A DNA stretch of 64,000 nucleotides. Origin: Diphasiastrum complanatum (lineage: Eukaryota > Streptophyta > Lycopodiopsida > Lycopodiales > Lycopodiaceae). Below are positions 44,518-55,689 of the stretch, in pieces. How positions within the stretch are numbered: the stretch's first letter is position 1; every line of letters starts with the position of its first letter. A program made the position numbers and the translations under genes. The stretch spans positions 80,408-144,407 of the forward strand of contig CM055110.1 of NCBI GenBank assembly GCA_029204225.1, read 5' to 3'. Below the pieces are notes generated by a model. The model had not been told where the DNA came from. It did no database searches and was given only the letters and a program-made list of their open reading frames with translations.

Positions 44518-45502
44518 ATCGGTTAGAAGTGTTTTTGGTGGGATAGCTTCGACTACAACTGTGGCCACTACAACATTATTAGAGTTGCCAAAATAAGCTA
44601 ACTTACCTGTTAGATGGGCCATTTTAAGGTATTTTGTATGTATAAGATTGTTTAAGAACTTAGACCTTTAGTTGTATTAATGTTGTTAGGTAGATGGATT
44701 AGCATAAGTTGCTATAGGGATGACTAGGGTGTGTTTAGTAATGTGTAGATAGGACAAAAAGCACCAAAAAGATTGTTTTTAGAGTTGTTGACTTAGAATG
44801 AAAAGATCATATTCGGGTAAAGAGGAATGGAAGCTAAATGGACTGAAAGCAACCGCATGTGTGATGATTGCGACCTTGATGCGGTCTTAGCAATGGAAGT
44901 TGTACCAACCATGAGAGAACTGCATACAAAACAGTGGCGGTCTTTTGTGGAGTTTTGGGAAGGCTCTTGTGGTGAGTTCAGGATTGTATAAATAGGGAAC
45001 TTGTAGTCGCAAAGGGGACTCTTGGTTTTACACTGGATAGCAAAAGTGTGATCAAGCGTCAAAAGGATTAGAGCCGAGCATTATGTGAGTTGTGATACAA
45101 GTTTATGTCAGGCTATAGGTTGCAAGTAGGAGTGCCTTGCTTAGGACCTTTCGAGTAGTTTTGGTGTAGAATTGTGTCACTACCTTCACTGTCTAAATTA
45201 TGTATATGTCAGTGTTAAGATGGAATGTAACTTGAGTAATGTCTTTTCCCTTGGTACGATCCTTGATGTAATGAAAATTGTAGTTTATGTGATGGTTATA
45301 CTCTGCCAATTTGTTGTATTGTATTGTAATAGCAGAGATGTGGAATGCAATCATGTTATTCAATTTTATTGCAGTTTGTGAATGGTTATTAGTCAAAATT
45401 TGATATCTCAGGTTAAGCTGTTATAGTTCTGTTATTTGTTCTATGACAATCTATTGATAGGAACTTTCGGTATGTTAGCAATTTACCACAATTTACCTAA
45501 CA
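44518..45502 (+). repeat. Tat-like gypsy LTR, copy 3
   Basis: Matches 35,670-36,554, including the LTR end CCTAACA at 45,502, and retains the segment deleted near 36,205. Its 5' part is replaced by copia C. The minus ORF 45,062-44,793 is the antisense LTR frame also seen at 21,755. Confidence 0.65.
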
Positions 45503-45690
45503 CCTTTATTGTTCTGTTGCCAAATCGGATTTCAGTTGGTTGTGTAATCTGGATAGAAACAATTTTTAGTTTTGGGCAGAATTACCAGATGTAGGTGTAG
45601 AATCGTCACCAATGTCTTCATTTGCTAGTGTTTCAGATCTGGGGAGATCCACAATTCTTTGCGGGATGGATGCTATATCGATAGGATCAC
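45503..45690 (+). pseudogene. Tat-like gag start, copy 3
   Basis: The primer-site equivalent (TTGTTCTGTTGCCAAAT) is degraded. The gag-like frame reads FWAELPDVGVESSPMSSFAS, then MDAISIGSQLQI and a stop, parallel to 36,561-36,735. Gag proper resumes after the CACTA insert, at 52,284. Confidence 0.5.
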
Positions 45691-45699
45691 AACTACAAA

Positions 45700-46085
45700 T
45701 ATAGGCCCATTGCCACACACATAAGATGGGGACCAAATTTGACTCGATGGCCCTCGCGTGCAATGTCCATGGAAATCGCGTGGTAAATTGTGTGGCAATG
45801 AACACGTGGCTTTGCCATGTGTGCCACTGCCACGCTGTCAAAGTTTTCCGTCACCAGCACTTCTTCCGAACAAATTTTTTTTTTGGGGGGGGGGTGCTCA
45901 GAGCAATTCAAATTCTAAATTCGCGTGGCATTGCCACGGTTGAAATTCTGAAAATTTTGAAATTTTGAAATTTAAATTTTTTTTTTTGAAGTTTGCCATG
46001 CGTGGCAAATTTTTCCAACAAGCAAAAACTTGCCACGCCGTGGCAAGTTTGTTGGAAATTTTTTTTTGGGCGTGGCACCGTTGGG
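45700..46085. repeat. Palindrome-rich GCCACG/CGTGGC array 2
   Basis: Same motif set as array 1: CGCGTGGCATTGCCACGG (45,922), TTGCCATGCGTGGCAA (45,993), CTTGCCACGCCGTGGCAAG (46,029). It lies on the left side of the CACTA coding region; array 3 lies on the right side. Confidence 0.75.
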
Positions 46086-46830
46086 TGATAAGAAAAAAAT
46101 TACACATTGGGCATCAAATTTTGGCATTCCCAAACGATAGGCAACAAATTTAATCTATTTAGATGAAATCCCTCAAAGTTGATCAATCTATGAGGAGCCT
46201 CAGGTGAGAAGTGCCAAAATAAGACTTTTTACATTGATAGACATCAAGTTGTTTGAGCTATCTCATGTGATGCTGGTTAATTATGATTATTCAATGGGCT
46301 ATGTCAAGCGATAGGGACCAGAATAGAGTTGTTTCACATGTAAATATCAAATTCAAGTTACTTGATTTTTTCAAACTTGGGATTTTGAAGATTTTGATGA
46401 TTTTTTAAAACTAACAAACATGTATTAATTACTGCTTAGTTTTCTAGATATCTAAAAGAAATCACACTTCTATTTCATAACTTGCTTGAATCTACTTCTT
46501 TTTTTCATGAATTAGACAATGTCATATTCGTTCAAGCAACTTGACATTGGTAAGGTATCTAAATGTTTTAGTGATAACGATATTTGTGGATCTTGTTAAA
46601 TTTTTGTGTACATATAAATTTTAACTGTATATTTTGACCAGTGTATTTTGTCAATATCATTAACATTCCATTTAAAAAATTGCAAATGAAATTTAATCGT
46701 TCATTAGTGAATATGTCTTACTGAGGAAATGTCTCGAAACAGGTATATTTATTGAATGTACAGTAAATATTATGTACTTAACATTTAGATTTGCAACATT
46801 GTGTGTTGAATATAACTTTTTTGTTTTTTT
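46086..46830. other. CACTA 5' non-coding region
   Basis: AT-rich sequence between the left array and the first exon; probably promoter and leader of the transposon. No gene seen. Confidence 0.4.
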
Positions 46831-46874
46831 TTTCTACGATTGTTTAAGGTACAACGCCTCCACAAGATAGCAAA

Positions 46875-47484
46875 ATGTTAAAGAGGATGCAATATTATTA
46901 CAAAATGAGCTCACGAAAAAGAGCACAAATGCTTGAGCAAAGACTTAGTGGAACATCATCGTCATCAAGTTCTGGTGCCCAGCCTCGACCCAAATCGCAG
47001 GTACTATATAATCATTTGTTTAAACTTAGGACTGTATTTATACACATATATAATTAGCTTGTAACATTAAGCTAATCATTTTTTTAATTGTGAAACAAAA
47101 TTAGTATCAACAGAGGTACAATAAAAAGATATATTGCGAGTGCAAACAATGCAAAGGATTGAAAATTCGAGAAAGACGAATAATGGCACACCATCTGTGG
47201 AAGTTTTGAAAGCACATTGAGGAGCCCGATGTGGATTTGGAGGTACATTTTGACTATTTAGTACTGTTCTTATCATACACATATTTATAATTTTAAAAAC
47301 AAAAATAAAACTAATGCTTGTGTATTCACTCTTGCAGAATAATACATTGGTGTCAATGTCTTATAAGACGTCAATTGACAATCTTATCAACAAGATAAGA
47401 AATATCGATTTTGGATCATCTTTGGCATTAGACGAAGATTTGCTGATGATCATAATGATGTCACTAGTAACTACACACCTCATG
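46875..47484 (+). pseudogene. CACTA N-terminal exons
   Basis: Exon 1 (46,875 to about 47,000): MLKRMQYYYKMSSRKRAQML with a Ser-rich end. Exon 2 (47,105-47,242, between TTAG and GTACAT): YCECKQCKGLKIRERR, MAHHLWKF, then a premature TGA. Its C-x-C-x2-C and HH pattern resembles the Cys/His N-terminal segment of plant CACTA transposases. Exon 3 opens at 47,338 after CTTGCAG (NNTLVSMSYKTSIDNLINKI). Confidence 0.55.
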
Positions 47485-47486
47485 AT

Positions 47487-47999
47487 GTGGAAGTTATGCG
47501 TCTTTCCATTTCGCAAGTCACTCACTCCACCACACCTCACATAAATCTTTCCATGGAATCTACTCATCGCATGATATCACCACACGTAGATTCTATTCAT
47601 CTCATTACACCTCACATGGATTCTATCCATCCCACAACACCTCACACAAATTCTACTATGGATTCTATTCATTCCACGATGTCACCACACATCGATTCTA
47701 TCTATCTCATGACGCCTCACATCGATTCTATCCATCCCACAATACCTCACATCGATTCTATCCATCCCACAACACCTCACACAAATTATACTATGGATTT
47801 TATTCATTCCAAGATGTCACCACACATCGATTCTATTTATCTCATGACACCTCACATCGATTCTATCCATCCCATGACACTTCACATCGATTCTATCCAT
47901 CCCACATCACCTCACATACCTTGTGTAGAATCTCCTCTTCTTCCTATCCCATCTGGATTTACTCCATTTAAAAAAGAACACGACTTGGACACATTTTGA
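47487..47999 (+). CDS. Repetitive DSIHPT/PHIDSIYL protein segment
   Basis: 170-aa open frame dominated by imperfect 10-residue repeats (TPHIDSIHPT, SPHIDSIYLM, THTNSTMDSIHS-type), encoded by a minisatellite with a 30-nt basic period and a longer higher-order period (about 135 nt: compare 47,655-47,790 and 47,790-47,925). It has no predicted fold and probably forms a linker in the CACTA protein. The repeats keep frame, suggesting selection for an open linker or recent expansion. Confidence 0.55.
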   Translation: MEVMRLSISQVTHSTTPHINLSMESTHRMISPHVDSIHLITPHMDSIHPTTPHTNSTMDSIHSTMSPHIDSIYLMTPHIDSIHPTIPHIDSIHPTTPHTNYTMDFIHSKMSPHIDSIYLMTPHIDSIHPMTLHIDSIHPTSPHIPCVESPLLPIPSGFTPFKKEHDLDTF

Positions 48000-48214
48000 C
48001 AAGATTTGAAAATGAACAACCAAATTTATGTACTGTTGACTTATCCAAGAATGTTTTAAATTCATTGACTGAGTCTCCCCTTCCTCCCTGCCTAGAAGCA
48101 TTGGTTAAGTCATTTGATAGAAAGAAATATTCATGTTGGCCTGATAGAGTACCACACCATTATGTGGAACATCATTTTCATATTGGGGTCATACGTATAT
48201 GATCAAGCCAAGTG

Positions 48215-48717
48215 AGTACTTTCCTAATGCGGGATTGGCTTAATTTTCTTTGACTAGCATTGATGTCCCCTTGAATAGTGTTGTCACATTAATGCCTTAT
48301 GCAGGACCTCAATACAATTGGGGTGATTGGCATGCTCTATGTCCTCACCAATGGAGAATGCAGGTTTATGGCTTGAATGCCAATGCTTGTTCTTTGGAAG
48401 AGTGATGTGTGCAAGGACAAAATGTTTTGAAATCACATCGTATGTACATTGATGGGCGTCCAGAAAAATATGGCAATATTGCTACATATATAAATAGTTC
48501 CATTGGGCAACCTTCATTAACTAATTGTGATTTCAAGCAACGCACCAATGGAAAGGAAGAATACTTTTCTAGGAACTCAAAAAGTACATACGTAATGGTA
48601 TGCGCGATAAGGCCCATTAAATGTGGTGAAGAGCTACTCATCAAATATAGCTTCAATCGCCCTTTTCCAAGATGTGTACAAAAGACTTTGAGCCAAACTC
48701 AAGCATGTACCGTGTGA
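48215..48717 (+). pseudogene. SET-like methyltransferase domain in CACTA
   Basis: One reading frame, broken by two stops (about 48,239 and 48,404), carries the landmarks of a SET domain in order: an N-terminal strand ending NSVVTLMPYAGP (about 48,276-48,310), YIDGRPEKYGNIATYINSS (48,450-48,500; the SET RFINHS-like motif), NCDF, and CAIRPIKCGEELLIKYSF (48,601-48,654; the GEEL..DY-like motif, Lys replacing Asp). A C-terminal Cys follows (PRCVQK). SET proteins methylate lysines, often on histones. Activity here is doubtful given the stops and motif changes. Confidence 0.65.
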
Positions 48718-48882
48718 ATATCAAAATACATTTTATCTATTTAGTGAGAGCAATTTATGTTGAGTGTGAATTAATTATTATTTTTATATTTTATATTGCA
48801 TGCCTTAATTTAAGATATGGTGTTTGATTTGCATGTCTTAATTTTAGTTTTAATTTTCATGTATGACAATCTTATATGTTAA

Positions 48883-51013
48883 TTGATGAATATGTTAATT
48901 TGTTTCCCATGTTTGAAGGACTATGAATTGTCATCTAGCTCTAGTGACAATGACAATAGTCACTCCATATCCAAAACAAGACTGGCATATGATGGGCCGC
49001 ACATAAATCAACTATCACATCGTGAGCATATGGGATTGAGAGCCATGATGAAAATAGATGAACAACAACGTGCCAAAGCAAATCAGCCTCGATCTTCTTC
49101 TTCTTCTTCTTTATAATCAAGATCAAGTGCTGAAAATGATTTTGCATTCAAGATGAAGTTGAAATCATGAACAACTTGATAAATAACGTCTATGAGCATC
49201 ATGATGTGGAAGAACGCATTGTACATAGCAGTGAATCAATTATTAGTGCCGAGGAAAACAAATTGAGAGAAGAATCAAACACACCATTATATCCTGGAGC
49301 AAAGACATCTCGTTTGGCCCCTTCGTTGCTTATACTGAACCTCCAAGCAAAATATAAGTGGAGTGATACAAGTGTTACATCCTTATTTGGGTAAATAAGA
49401 TTGAGATTTTTTTCTAAGAATTTAATAGATGTGTTGTTCAAGTCAAATGTTTTAGTTGGCTAAATGATCTTTTATTTTATATTATGAAAATTCATTTCAT
49501 TATGTATAGGTTATTGCGCAAACTACTCCCAGAAGGAAACACTATGTTAGAGACAAGAGGTGAGGCACGAAAAATGTTGAGTGCAATGGGAATGGACTAT
49601 ACATTGCATCATGCTTGTCCAAAAGATTGCATCTTATATATTGATGAGTATCGAGGGTTAAAAGCTTGTCCTATATGCGATACTCCTCGATAATCAGATG
49701 ACTTACAAGGGACCACTAACCCATGCAAGGTGTTACGACACTTTCCAATAATCCCACGATTGCAACGATTGTTTTGTTGCAAGTCTCTTGCAGAGCTTCT
49801 GAATTGGCATGCTACTTATCGTTCTTCGGATGAGATCATGAGAGTACCCTCAGACTCTCCTGCATGGAAACACATTGACAAAGAATATCCATGTTTTGCA
49901 AGTGAAACAAGCAATATAAGATTTGGACTTGCAATAGACGGGGTCAACCCCTTTGGAAAAATGTCAAGCACGTGGTCTACTTATCCAGTGGTGTTGGTCA
50001 ACTATAACATTCCACCTTGGCTAAGCATTAAAAAATGACATCTCATGCTAGCACTTCTAATTCCTAGAAAACATAAAGTAAAAAATATGGATATCTACTT
50101 TGCACCATTGATTGAAGAACTATAACTACCATGGAAGGGAGTCCAAGCATATGACATCTCACGTCCACTTCAAGACAAAACATTTTTGTTGCGTGCGATT
50201 TTAATGTGGACTATGCATGACTATCTAGGATTGGGCGATTGTTCACGTGACTATAAAATGAAATCACTTGTAATGTTTATATATTTATTTTTTATGCATG
50301 CAATATTTATTCTTTAAAAGAATTCTATTTATAACACGAATTGGATTTGATTCTTTTAGGTTTCGCAATTTTTGGATATCACACATGTCTCATTTGTGGA
50401 CCAAATGTTGATGCTCGCCACTCAAATCATTTAAACAAAGTTGTGTATAAAAATCATCGCAAGTACTTGCAAGATAAAAAATCATCCATTTAGAAATGCT
50501 CATAGAAGAGGCTTTGGAGGAAGATCAGAAACAAGAATGCCTCCAAAAAGAATGTCTGTGGTAGATTGGCACAAACTTTGGATTGAATCCGAGATTAAGC
50601 CAATCAATGGTATGAAAAGACTATCCATCTTTCATTGTTTATCATATTGGAATAACCTTTTGATCAATGACTTGCTTGATCCTATGCATAGATTCAAAAA
50701 TGTGGGTGAATCAATATGGAACTTGGTGGGCGACAAAGACATTATTTCTGCCAGGCATGATCTACAAGAATCAAAAACAAAAAAAGAGTATTGGCCAAAA
50801 TTATGTACTGATGGAAATACCTATAGTATTCCAAGAGCCCTTTGGATTATTACGAAAGAAGAGTATAAGTATGTATGGTCAGTCATTTGCGAGATGAGAA
50901 CTATGTATGCTTTAGAGGGATTTTCCAACTTCTATCCTAGACATACAGATGCATATGCTTGTGCACTCGGTCCAAGAAGTTGGTACTACCGGTCCTGTGC
51001 ACTCAAGGTATAA
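48883..51013 (+). pseudogene. CACTA TNP2-type transposase
   Basis: Exons: Ser/Asp-rich start (48,883-49,116), PLYPGAKTSRLAPSLLILNL to SLFG (ending 49,390), a canonical intron (49,391-49,509), then LLRKLLPEGNTM, CPKDCILYIDEYRGLKACPI (Transposase_21 N-part), a TAA, LRHFPIIPRLQRLF, DSPAWKHIDKEYPCFA, RFGLAIDGVNPFGKMSSTWS and PVVLVNYNIPPWL (the DG.NPFG box is diagnostic). LPWKGV.AYD and a second intron from about 50,273 follow. The 50,441-51,013 frame has LLDPMHRFKNVGESIWNLV. Multiple stops (49,691, 50,036 and others). Confidence 0.88.
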
Positions 51014-51149
51014 TACACTTGAATTTGATTTTAGTGGTTTCAATAGATGTAGTGTGATTCTTTCAAATTATAAATAACAGAATGTTCTCGTTGATGTGTT
51101 AAAATTTTCTATAGGTGGATGTTTTTTTTGGAGAGGGTATTGACTAGAA

Positions 51150-52085
51150 ATCGACACTGACACAATAGGCGTAGAGGTGAAGCTACACCTTCACATGATC
51201 TTGAGCCATTGCCCAACCAATGCACTATAGACTGGATGGTTGATACACTCCAACAACAAGCAAGATCAAAAGGACAATTCATATGTGACACATAATGAGA
51301 ATTTGCAAGAGGATGTGATTGGAAAGTTTGTCTATAATTCTATTTTTTTAAGTGAACAATTTTTATTTGTACGATGATTGATTATTGTTTTAATTATCAT
51401 CAACATGTGATAGTATCGAAAGTATAGTGCAATGTGGGCATATGGTCGGCATCCTCGCATTAAATCAATCGATATGAAATGACGAACTTATGATTGTGGT
51501 GTGATGACATCCTTCCATCAAGAAAGTCGGAGTACTGCTCGAGATCAAAGTCGAATTGCTGGAGAGCTTGAGTATGTAGGAACCATACAAGCCATATATG
51601 AGGTATGTTTCAGTGAAATGGATAAATATTTGTTGTTTGATGTGAAATGACTCAAAATCAACTATAGAGGATCAAATGCAACTGTAAAAAAAGACCGTAG
51701 TGGATTTTTTGCTATCGATTCAACAAGACATTAAGCATCAACTTTTTAAACACATTAGTGTTGCCTCGTCATTGTAAATAGGTGTGCATGATTTTCACAT
51801 TTTATCTTTTTGTCAATTGTGATCAATATTATATTAATCATCTACACTACTTTTTCATTACATCTATTTATTGTGAATTAAAATGTGAGCATAACAAATA
51901 TCTAATCCTAACATTGCTAAATGTGCAGGTATTTTTTCAACCAGATCGACTAAACAAATATTGGTAGTATGTTGTTCAAATTAAGCCACGCTCAAGACAT
52001 GTATTCAAAAATGCATATGTTGCAAATGAAATGGAAGATCTAAATTTGGACAACACAAGTATACAAAACTATTGCTCTGGAATTT
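51150..52085 (+). pseudogene. CACTA C-terminal exons
   Basis: Broken exons continue the transposase reading: RGEATPSHDLEPLPNQCTID (51,166), then DCGVMTSFHQESRSTARDQS and YVGTIQAIYE (51,494-51,600), a KKDRSGFFAIDS block, and VFFQPDRLNKYW, QIKPRSRHVFKNAY (51,931-52,010). This order resembles the C-terminal uncharacterised domain (DUF4216-type) of plant CACTA proteins. It ends close to the right palindrome array. Confidence 0.6.
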
Positions 52086-52275
52086 TCTCTGGAGATTTGC
52101 CACACGTGGCACTGCCACGCATGACAAATCCCAAAAAGTCATGTCAGATGACAATTGATTAAATAACAAACGTACGTGGCACTTCCACGCGTGGTTGTGC
52201 CACATCGACATATTTTGGTGCTCACAGTTTAAGTTTTGAGCTTAAAAAAGTCTGTGTGGCACTGCCACGCAAATT
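52086..52275. repeat. Palindrome-rich GCCACG/CGTGGC array 3
   Basis: CCACACGTGGCACTGCCACGC (52,100-52,120), CGTGGCACTTCCACGCGTGG (52,176-52,195) and GTGGCACTGCCACGC (52,256-52,270). Immediately afterwards the sequence becomes Tat-like gag (CAGAAATTCCAGACTTGGGG), so this is the right edge of the inserted element. Confidence 0.75.
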
Positions 52276-52283
52276 CAAAATTT

Positions 52284-52500
52284 TCAGAAATTCCAGACTT
52301 GGGGAGATTGGGAAGAGCTTTCTTGAAGCAATATCAGAAGAAGCATGAGGACGAGGAGATTTTGGATAAATTGCAAGCAATAGAGCAAAAAAAGAAGGAA
52401 GTTGTTTTAGAGGTTCAAAGTTTTTGAAAAGAGGCTTCAGGATACACTAGCAGATGCAAAATGCGTCAAGTACTTCCAATATGGGTTATATAAGGTTCTC
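52284..52500 (+). pseudogene. Tat-like gag, right side of CACTA insertion
   Basis: DLGRLGRAFLKQYQKKHEDE, then LDKLQAIEQKKKEV, a stop near 52,428, and VKYFQYGLYKVLRRG. It is homologous to the minus-strand gag at 20.8-21.1 kb. The uninterrupted paralogue reads GFQKFQTW across the insertion point, placing the break near the CAG at about 52,281. Confidence 0.75.
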
Positions 52501-52940
52501 AGGAGGGGAATCACGTCCAAAATTCTATTATTGTTGCCCTCATAACCCAATTTTTGCTCCCTTCTTTCCCTTTTCCATATAATTCCTCTTTGCCTATTGT
52601 AAGAAACATTTCTGAGTATGTATATTATCTTGAATCAACAACCATGTACACACACAATTGATTATCAACCGCATTTCATTCATCATATTTTGGTATTCAA
52701 AATGATGTACAACTAGAGCGTAATATGATGCTTTACAATTTAGTCATGCGTCATCCACCAACTGCTTGCTGCAAAAAGCAAACCATACACTATGAGTGTT
52801 CCAACAAAAATTCACAACACTATGTTGATGCCGAATAAATCGTACTTTGTAAAATTGCTCCATGCTTTTGGAAGAAACATCCCTAACTATGTACAGTATC
52901 TTTAATCAACAACCATGTACACATGCAATTGATTATCAAC
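52501..52940 (-). repeat. Repeat family R, copy 3
   Basis: Inverted relative to 20,200-20,760, with two tandem units, the second cut at GATTATCAAC (52,940) by a copia A LTR fragment. Like the 20 kb copy it directly continues gag sequence. Confidence 0.7.
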
Positions 52941-53202
52941 TGTGAAGAATTGCCAAAAATTGGCAAATCTAGCTTGATCAAAAACCATGTAGAATAGTGT
53001 AAATTGTGTACACAAGTGGGTCCCACACATGTGAGGCCATGATGCCACATGGGAAACCCATCCTAATGTAGGTTAGGTCAAGTCAAGAGAGTTGGTCATG
53101 TCTATTTGGTGGTCATCCCTACTTTATAGGACCTACACCTAAGTTTAAGGTGAAAATTTGACCAACTAGCTACCTACCAAGCATAACTCTAGGAAATAGA
53201 CT
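52941..53202 (+). repeat. Truncated copia A-family LTR
   Basis: The first 262 bp of the copia A LTR (TGTGAAGAATTGCC to GGAAATAGACT), almost identical to 18,650-18,911, then an abrupt change to R-family sequence at 53,203. Its 5' end is clean, its 3' end broken. Confidence 0.9.
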
Positions 53203-53237
53203 GTTCTTAATTACTACTTAATACTAGCACCCGTCAG
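53203..53237 (-). repeat. R-family fragment
   Basis: GTTCTTAATTACTACTTAAT and the following ACTAGCACCCGT match 26,428-26,455. It is wedged between two LTR fragments. Confidence 0.7.
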
Positions 53238-53609
53238 CTACATTCCATCCAAATCCATTATAGCAACTCAAGCCTCATTGATGTAGGGAAACTTTGGCTT
53301 GTTTTGCCATATTGTGGATATTGAGATTTTGGTGTTTTGGACTCATCCTCTCTCTAATCGAGTCTTTAGTCGTCATTTCTCTCTCTAACCAAGAGCATCT
53401 TGTTTCCATAATGAGCACTTAGAATTACTTTTGATAGCTATCTCTCATTGTAAGGAGTTAGGTTTTTGAGTCTATGGTATGCCATTGTGCTCTTGCCTTG
53501 GATTTTTCAAGTAAACTATTCTTTGATCATTCTTGTGCAATCACAACACCTCATAAAGATCATGTAGCGTGTGTAGTGAGTGAAGTTCACACATGCTAAA
53601 AACTTCACA
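53238..53609 (+). repeat. Copia D 5' LTR, 5'-truncated
   Basis: Matches the inverse of 59,134-59,480 in copia E and ends GCTAAAAACTTCACA. The first half of the LTR is missing; it begins at CTACATTCCATCC after R sequence. Confidence 0.85.
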
Positions 53610-53621
53610 TGGCATCAGAGC
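53610..53621 (+). other. Primer-binding site of copia D
   Basis: TGGCATCAGAGC directly follows the LTR; one base from the plant copia consensus. Confidence 0.85.
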
Positions 53622-54258
53622 TTTGTGCTTTGTAGAGGTGAGGGTGATACATTAGACCTTATCTCACGCGTGTGAAGTTAGCCCTCTTTGTTTGAGTGCT
53701 ACTTCGAAGCCAAAGAATGGTTCAAATTTGATGTTCTATTGCTTGTTGGATAGGTATTGAAGATAGTAGATTGTATTGCTCAAGTCTCTAAGTCAATTTG
53801 ATTTGTTTCTAGAAGAGTTTCAGGCAATAAAAGAGATAGGGAGAGTACTCTTCTCATGTGATATGCCAAAGTGAGCACACATTAGTTCTTTTCACCAATA
53901 TTCTCAATTTTTATTATCAATCAAGTAGAATTGGACAGATTCAAGCTTTGTGAGGTCTTAGACATTTCATTTCACACAAAATATTGTGTTTCAGTTAAAA
54001 GGTTGTTCCTAGAGAGTTTTTAAGTTCTTTGAAACTCGTGGCAGAGATAGACTTCATACTTGAATGTGCTTGATCATTTGATAGAAGCTAGATAGATTGA
54101 TTTGTTAGTTATGAGCTCGATTTCACATATTGATGCTAGATTTCATAGGCTGGATCAACATTATAAGTGTTAGTCTTAGGTTGAGATAGCAAGCAACATA
54201 TTCATCTCCATCTTTGTCATTACTAGAATTTCTCAGAGAGAACATGCTTCAACTAGTT

Positions 54259-55684
54259 CACATTTTTTCAAGCATAGTGAGAGATTAACATCTTCCAGTT
54301 ATACAATGTGGAAGATAAGGATGGAATCATTATTTTCAAGATGTAATGGACATTGTTAGTGGAGCTGAACAAGAACCTGCAACACCTAATGAAGCTATAG
54401 CATTCAAGAAGAGAACTAGAATTGCTCTTCATTTTATAAAAATGAATGTCACAAATGAAATGTTAAGGGAGATCAGTACATGCACTAATGCCAAGGAGGC
54501 TTGGGACATTCTCAAAACAATCTATAAAATTATGAATACTTCAAGATTGCTTACACTTATAAATCAGATTTTTCTAAGTTATCAAGGAGTAGATGAGAGT
54601 GCTTCAAATTATGTAATGAGAGTTAAAGATCTTCATCAAGAGTTAACTAGTATTGGTGATGCTCTTAAGAATACTGAGCTTGTTCAATTAGTCCTTGATG
54701 GACTAAGAGATGAGTATGACAATATTGTGCAGACTTATGTTGTTAGGGACGAGCTTCCATCTTTGGAGACTCTTCAAGGAGTTCTCATTGCTGAAGAAAG
54801 CAGACAAGAGAATAAAATGTTGACGATCAACAGACTTTCATTGAAGGATGGTGCAGATGACAAGACACATTTCACCAAGGACAAGTCAAGAGGCAAGGGA
54901 AAAGGTCAACAATGCTTCAAGAAGGACAAAGCCAAAGAAGGTGGTGAGGATCAATCCTCACAAGCTGCAACATCCAGTGGCAAGAAGAAGCTGCCAAAGA
55001 TCAAATGTTTCTTTTGTGGCAAAAAGGGCCACTATGCATCAAATTGTTTCAAGAAGAAGAACCAGTCCAAGCAAGCTAACCTTACTAACGAAGAAGAGTG
55101 TGAGGGTAATGAGAGTGAAAGAGAGGATTCTTAACTGATGTCTAGTTTTTCATCCTTTCCTTTCAAGAATGAAGAAATATGGTGGATAGATAGTGGGGCT
55201 AGTTCCCATATGTCTAGTTCAAGAAACTCTTTCACAAGTCTCATGCCATACGTAGGTGCAAAAAGATCAATTTATATTGCTAATGATGTAGAGTGTAGAA
55301 ATGAAGGAATAGGAAATATTCCATGGCATGCATCATCATCAAATTCTTTTTGTTTGCATGATGTACTTTATTTGCTTGAACTAACCAAGAACCTCATAAG
55401 TGTAGGACAATTGTTTGATAGGGGATTGGATGTCAAATTTCATGTTGACAAGTGTGTAATCTCAAGGGAGAGAGAAGTGTAGCCAGAGGATCTAGACCTG
55501 GAAAGTTTTATAAGCTAGATTCTAGGGAGAGTTCTAACATTTTTTATGTTGCTTATGAGACAAAGGTTCATCAAGAGGATCTATGCATAAAAGATTGGGT
55601 CATCCCAATTTCAAAGCCATGCAATATATGATCAAGGAAGGAAAAGTTGTTGGACTACCAAAGACATTGTCAAAGGAGCTTCGA
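54259..55684 (+). pseudogene. Copia D gag-protease, 3' truncated
   Basis: Gag begins around HFFKHSERLTSSSYTMWKIR (54,259). A frameshift near 54,340 leads to the long frame 54,346-55,134 (MDIVSGAEQEPATPNE) with gag, a basic linker and the knuckle CFFCGKKGHYASNC. A stop separates this from protease (55,138-55,482; WWIDSGASSHM, LTKNLISVGQLF). A frameshift then precedes the pre-integrase block MHKRLGHPNFKAMQYM (55,583). The element ends at about 55,684 (LSKEL) where copia F sequence begins. It is the same family as copia E on the opposite strand. Confidence 0.88.
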
Positions 55685-55689
55685 GTGTC

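Larger units (their letters stand above)
46831..52085 (+). mobile_element. CACTA (En/Spm) transposon with SET-like domain
   Basis: Plus-strand coding exons run from 46,875 to 52,085: a short N-terminal domain, a repetitive DSIHPT region, a SET-like domain, the TNP2 (Transposase_21) transposase and a C-terminal region. Palindrome-rich arrays lie on both sides (45.7-46.1 and 52.1-52.3 kb), and Tat-like gag sequence lies outside those. That fits a CACTA element inserted in gag. A literal CACTA terminus was not found. Several in-frame stops show the copy is inactive. Confidence 0.8.

Noticed and set aside
36740-46085. Palindrome arrays as CRISPR-like repeats or G-box regulatory clusters
   Set aside because: Repeat spacing is irregular, units are palindromic and variable, and they sit at transposon edges in a plant-type sequence.
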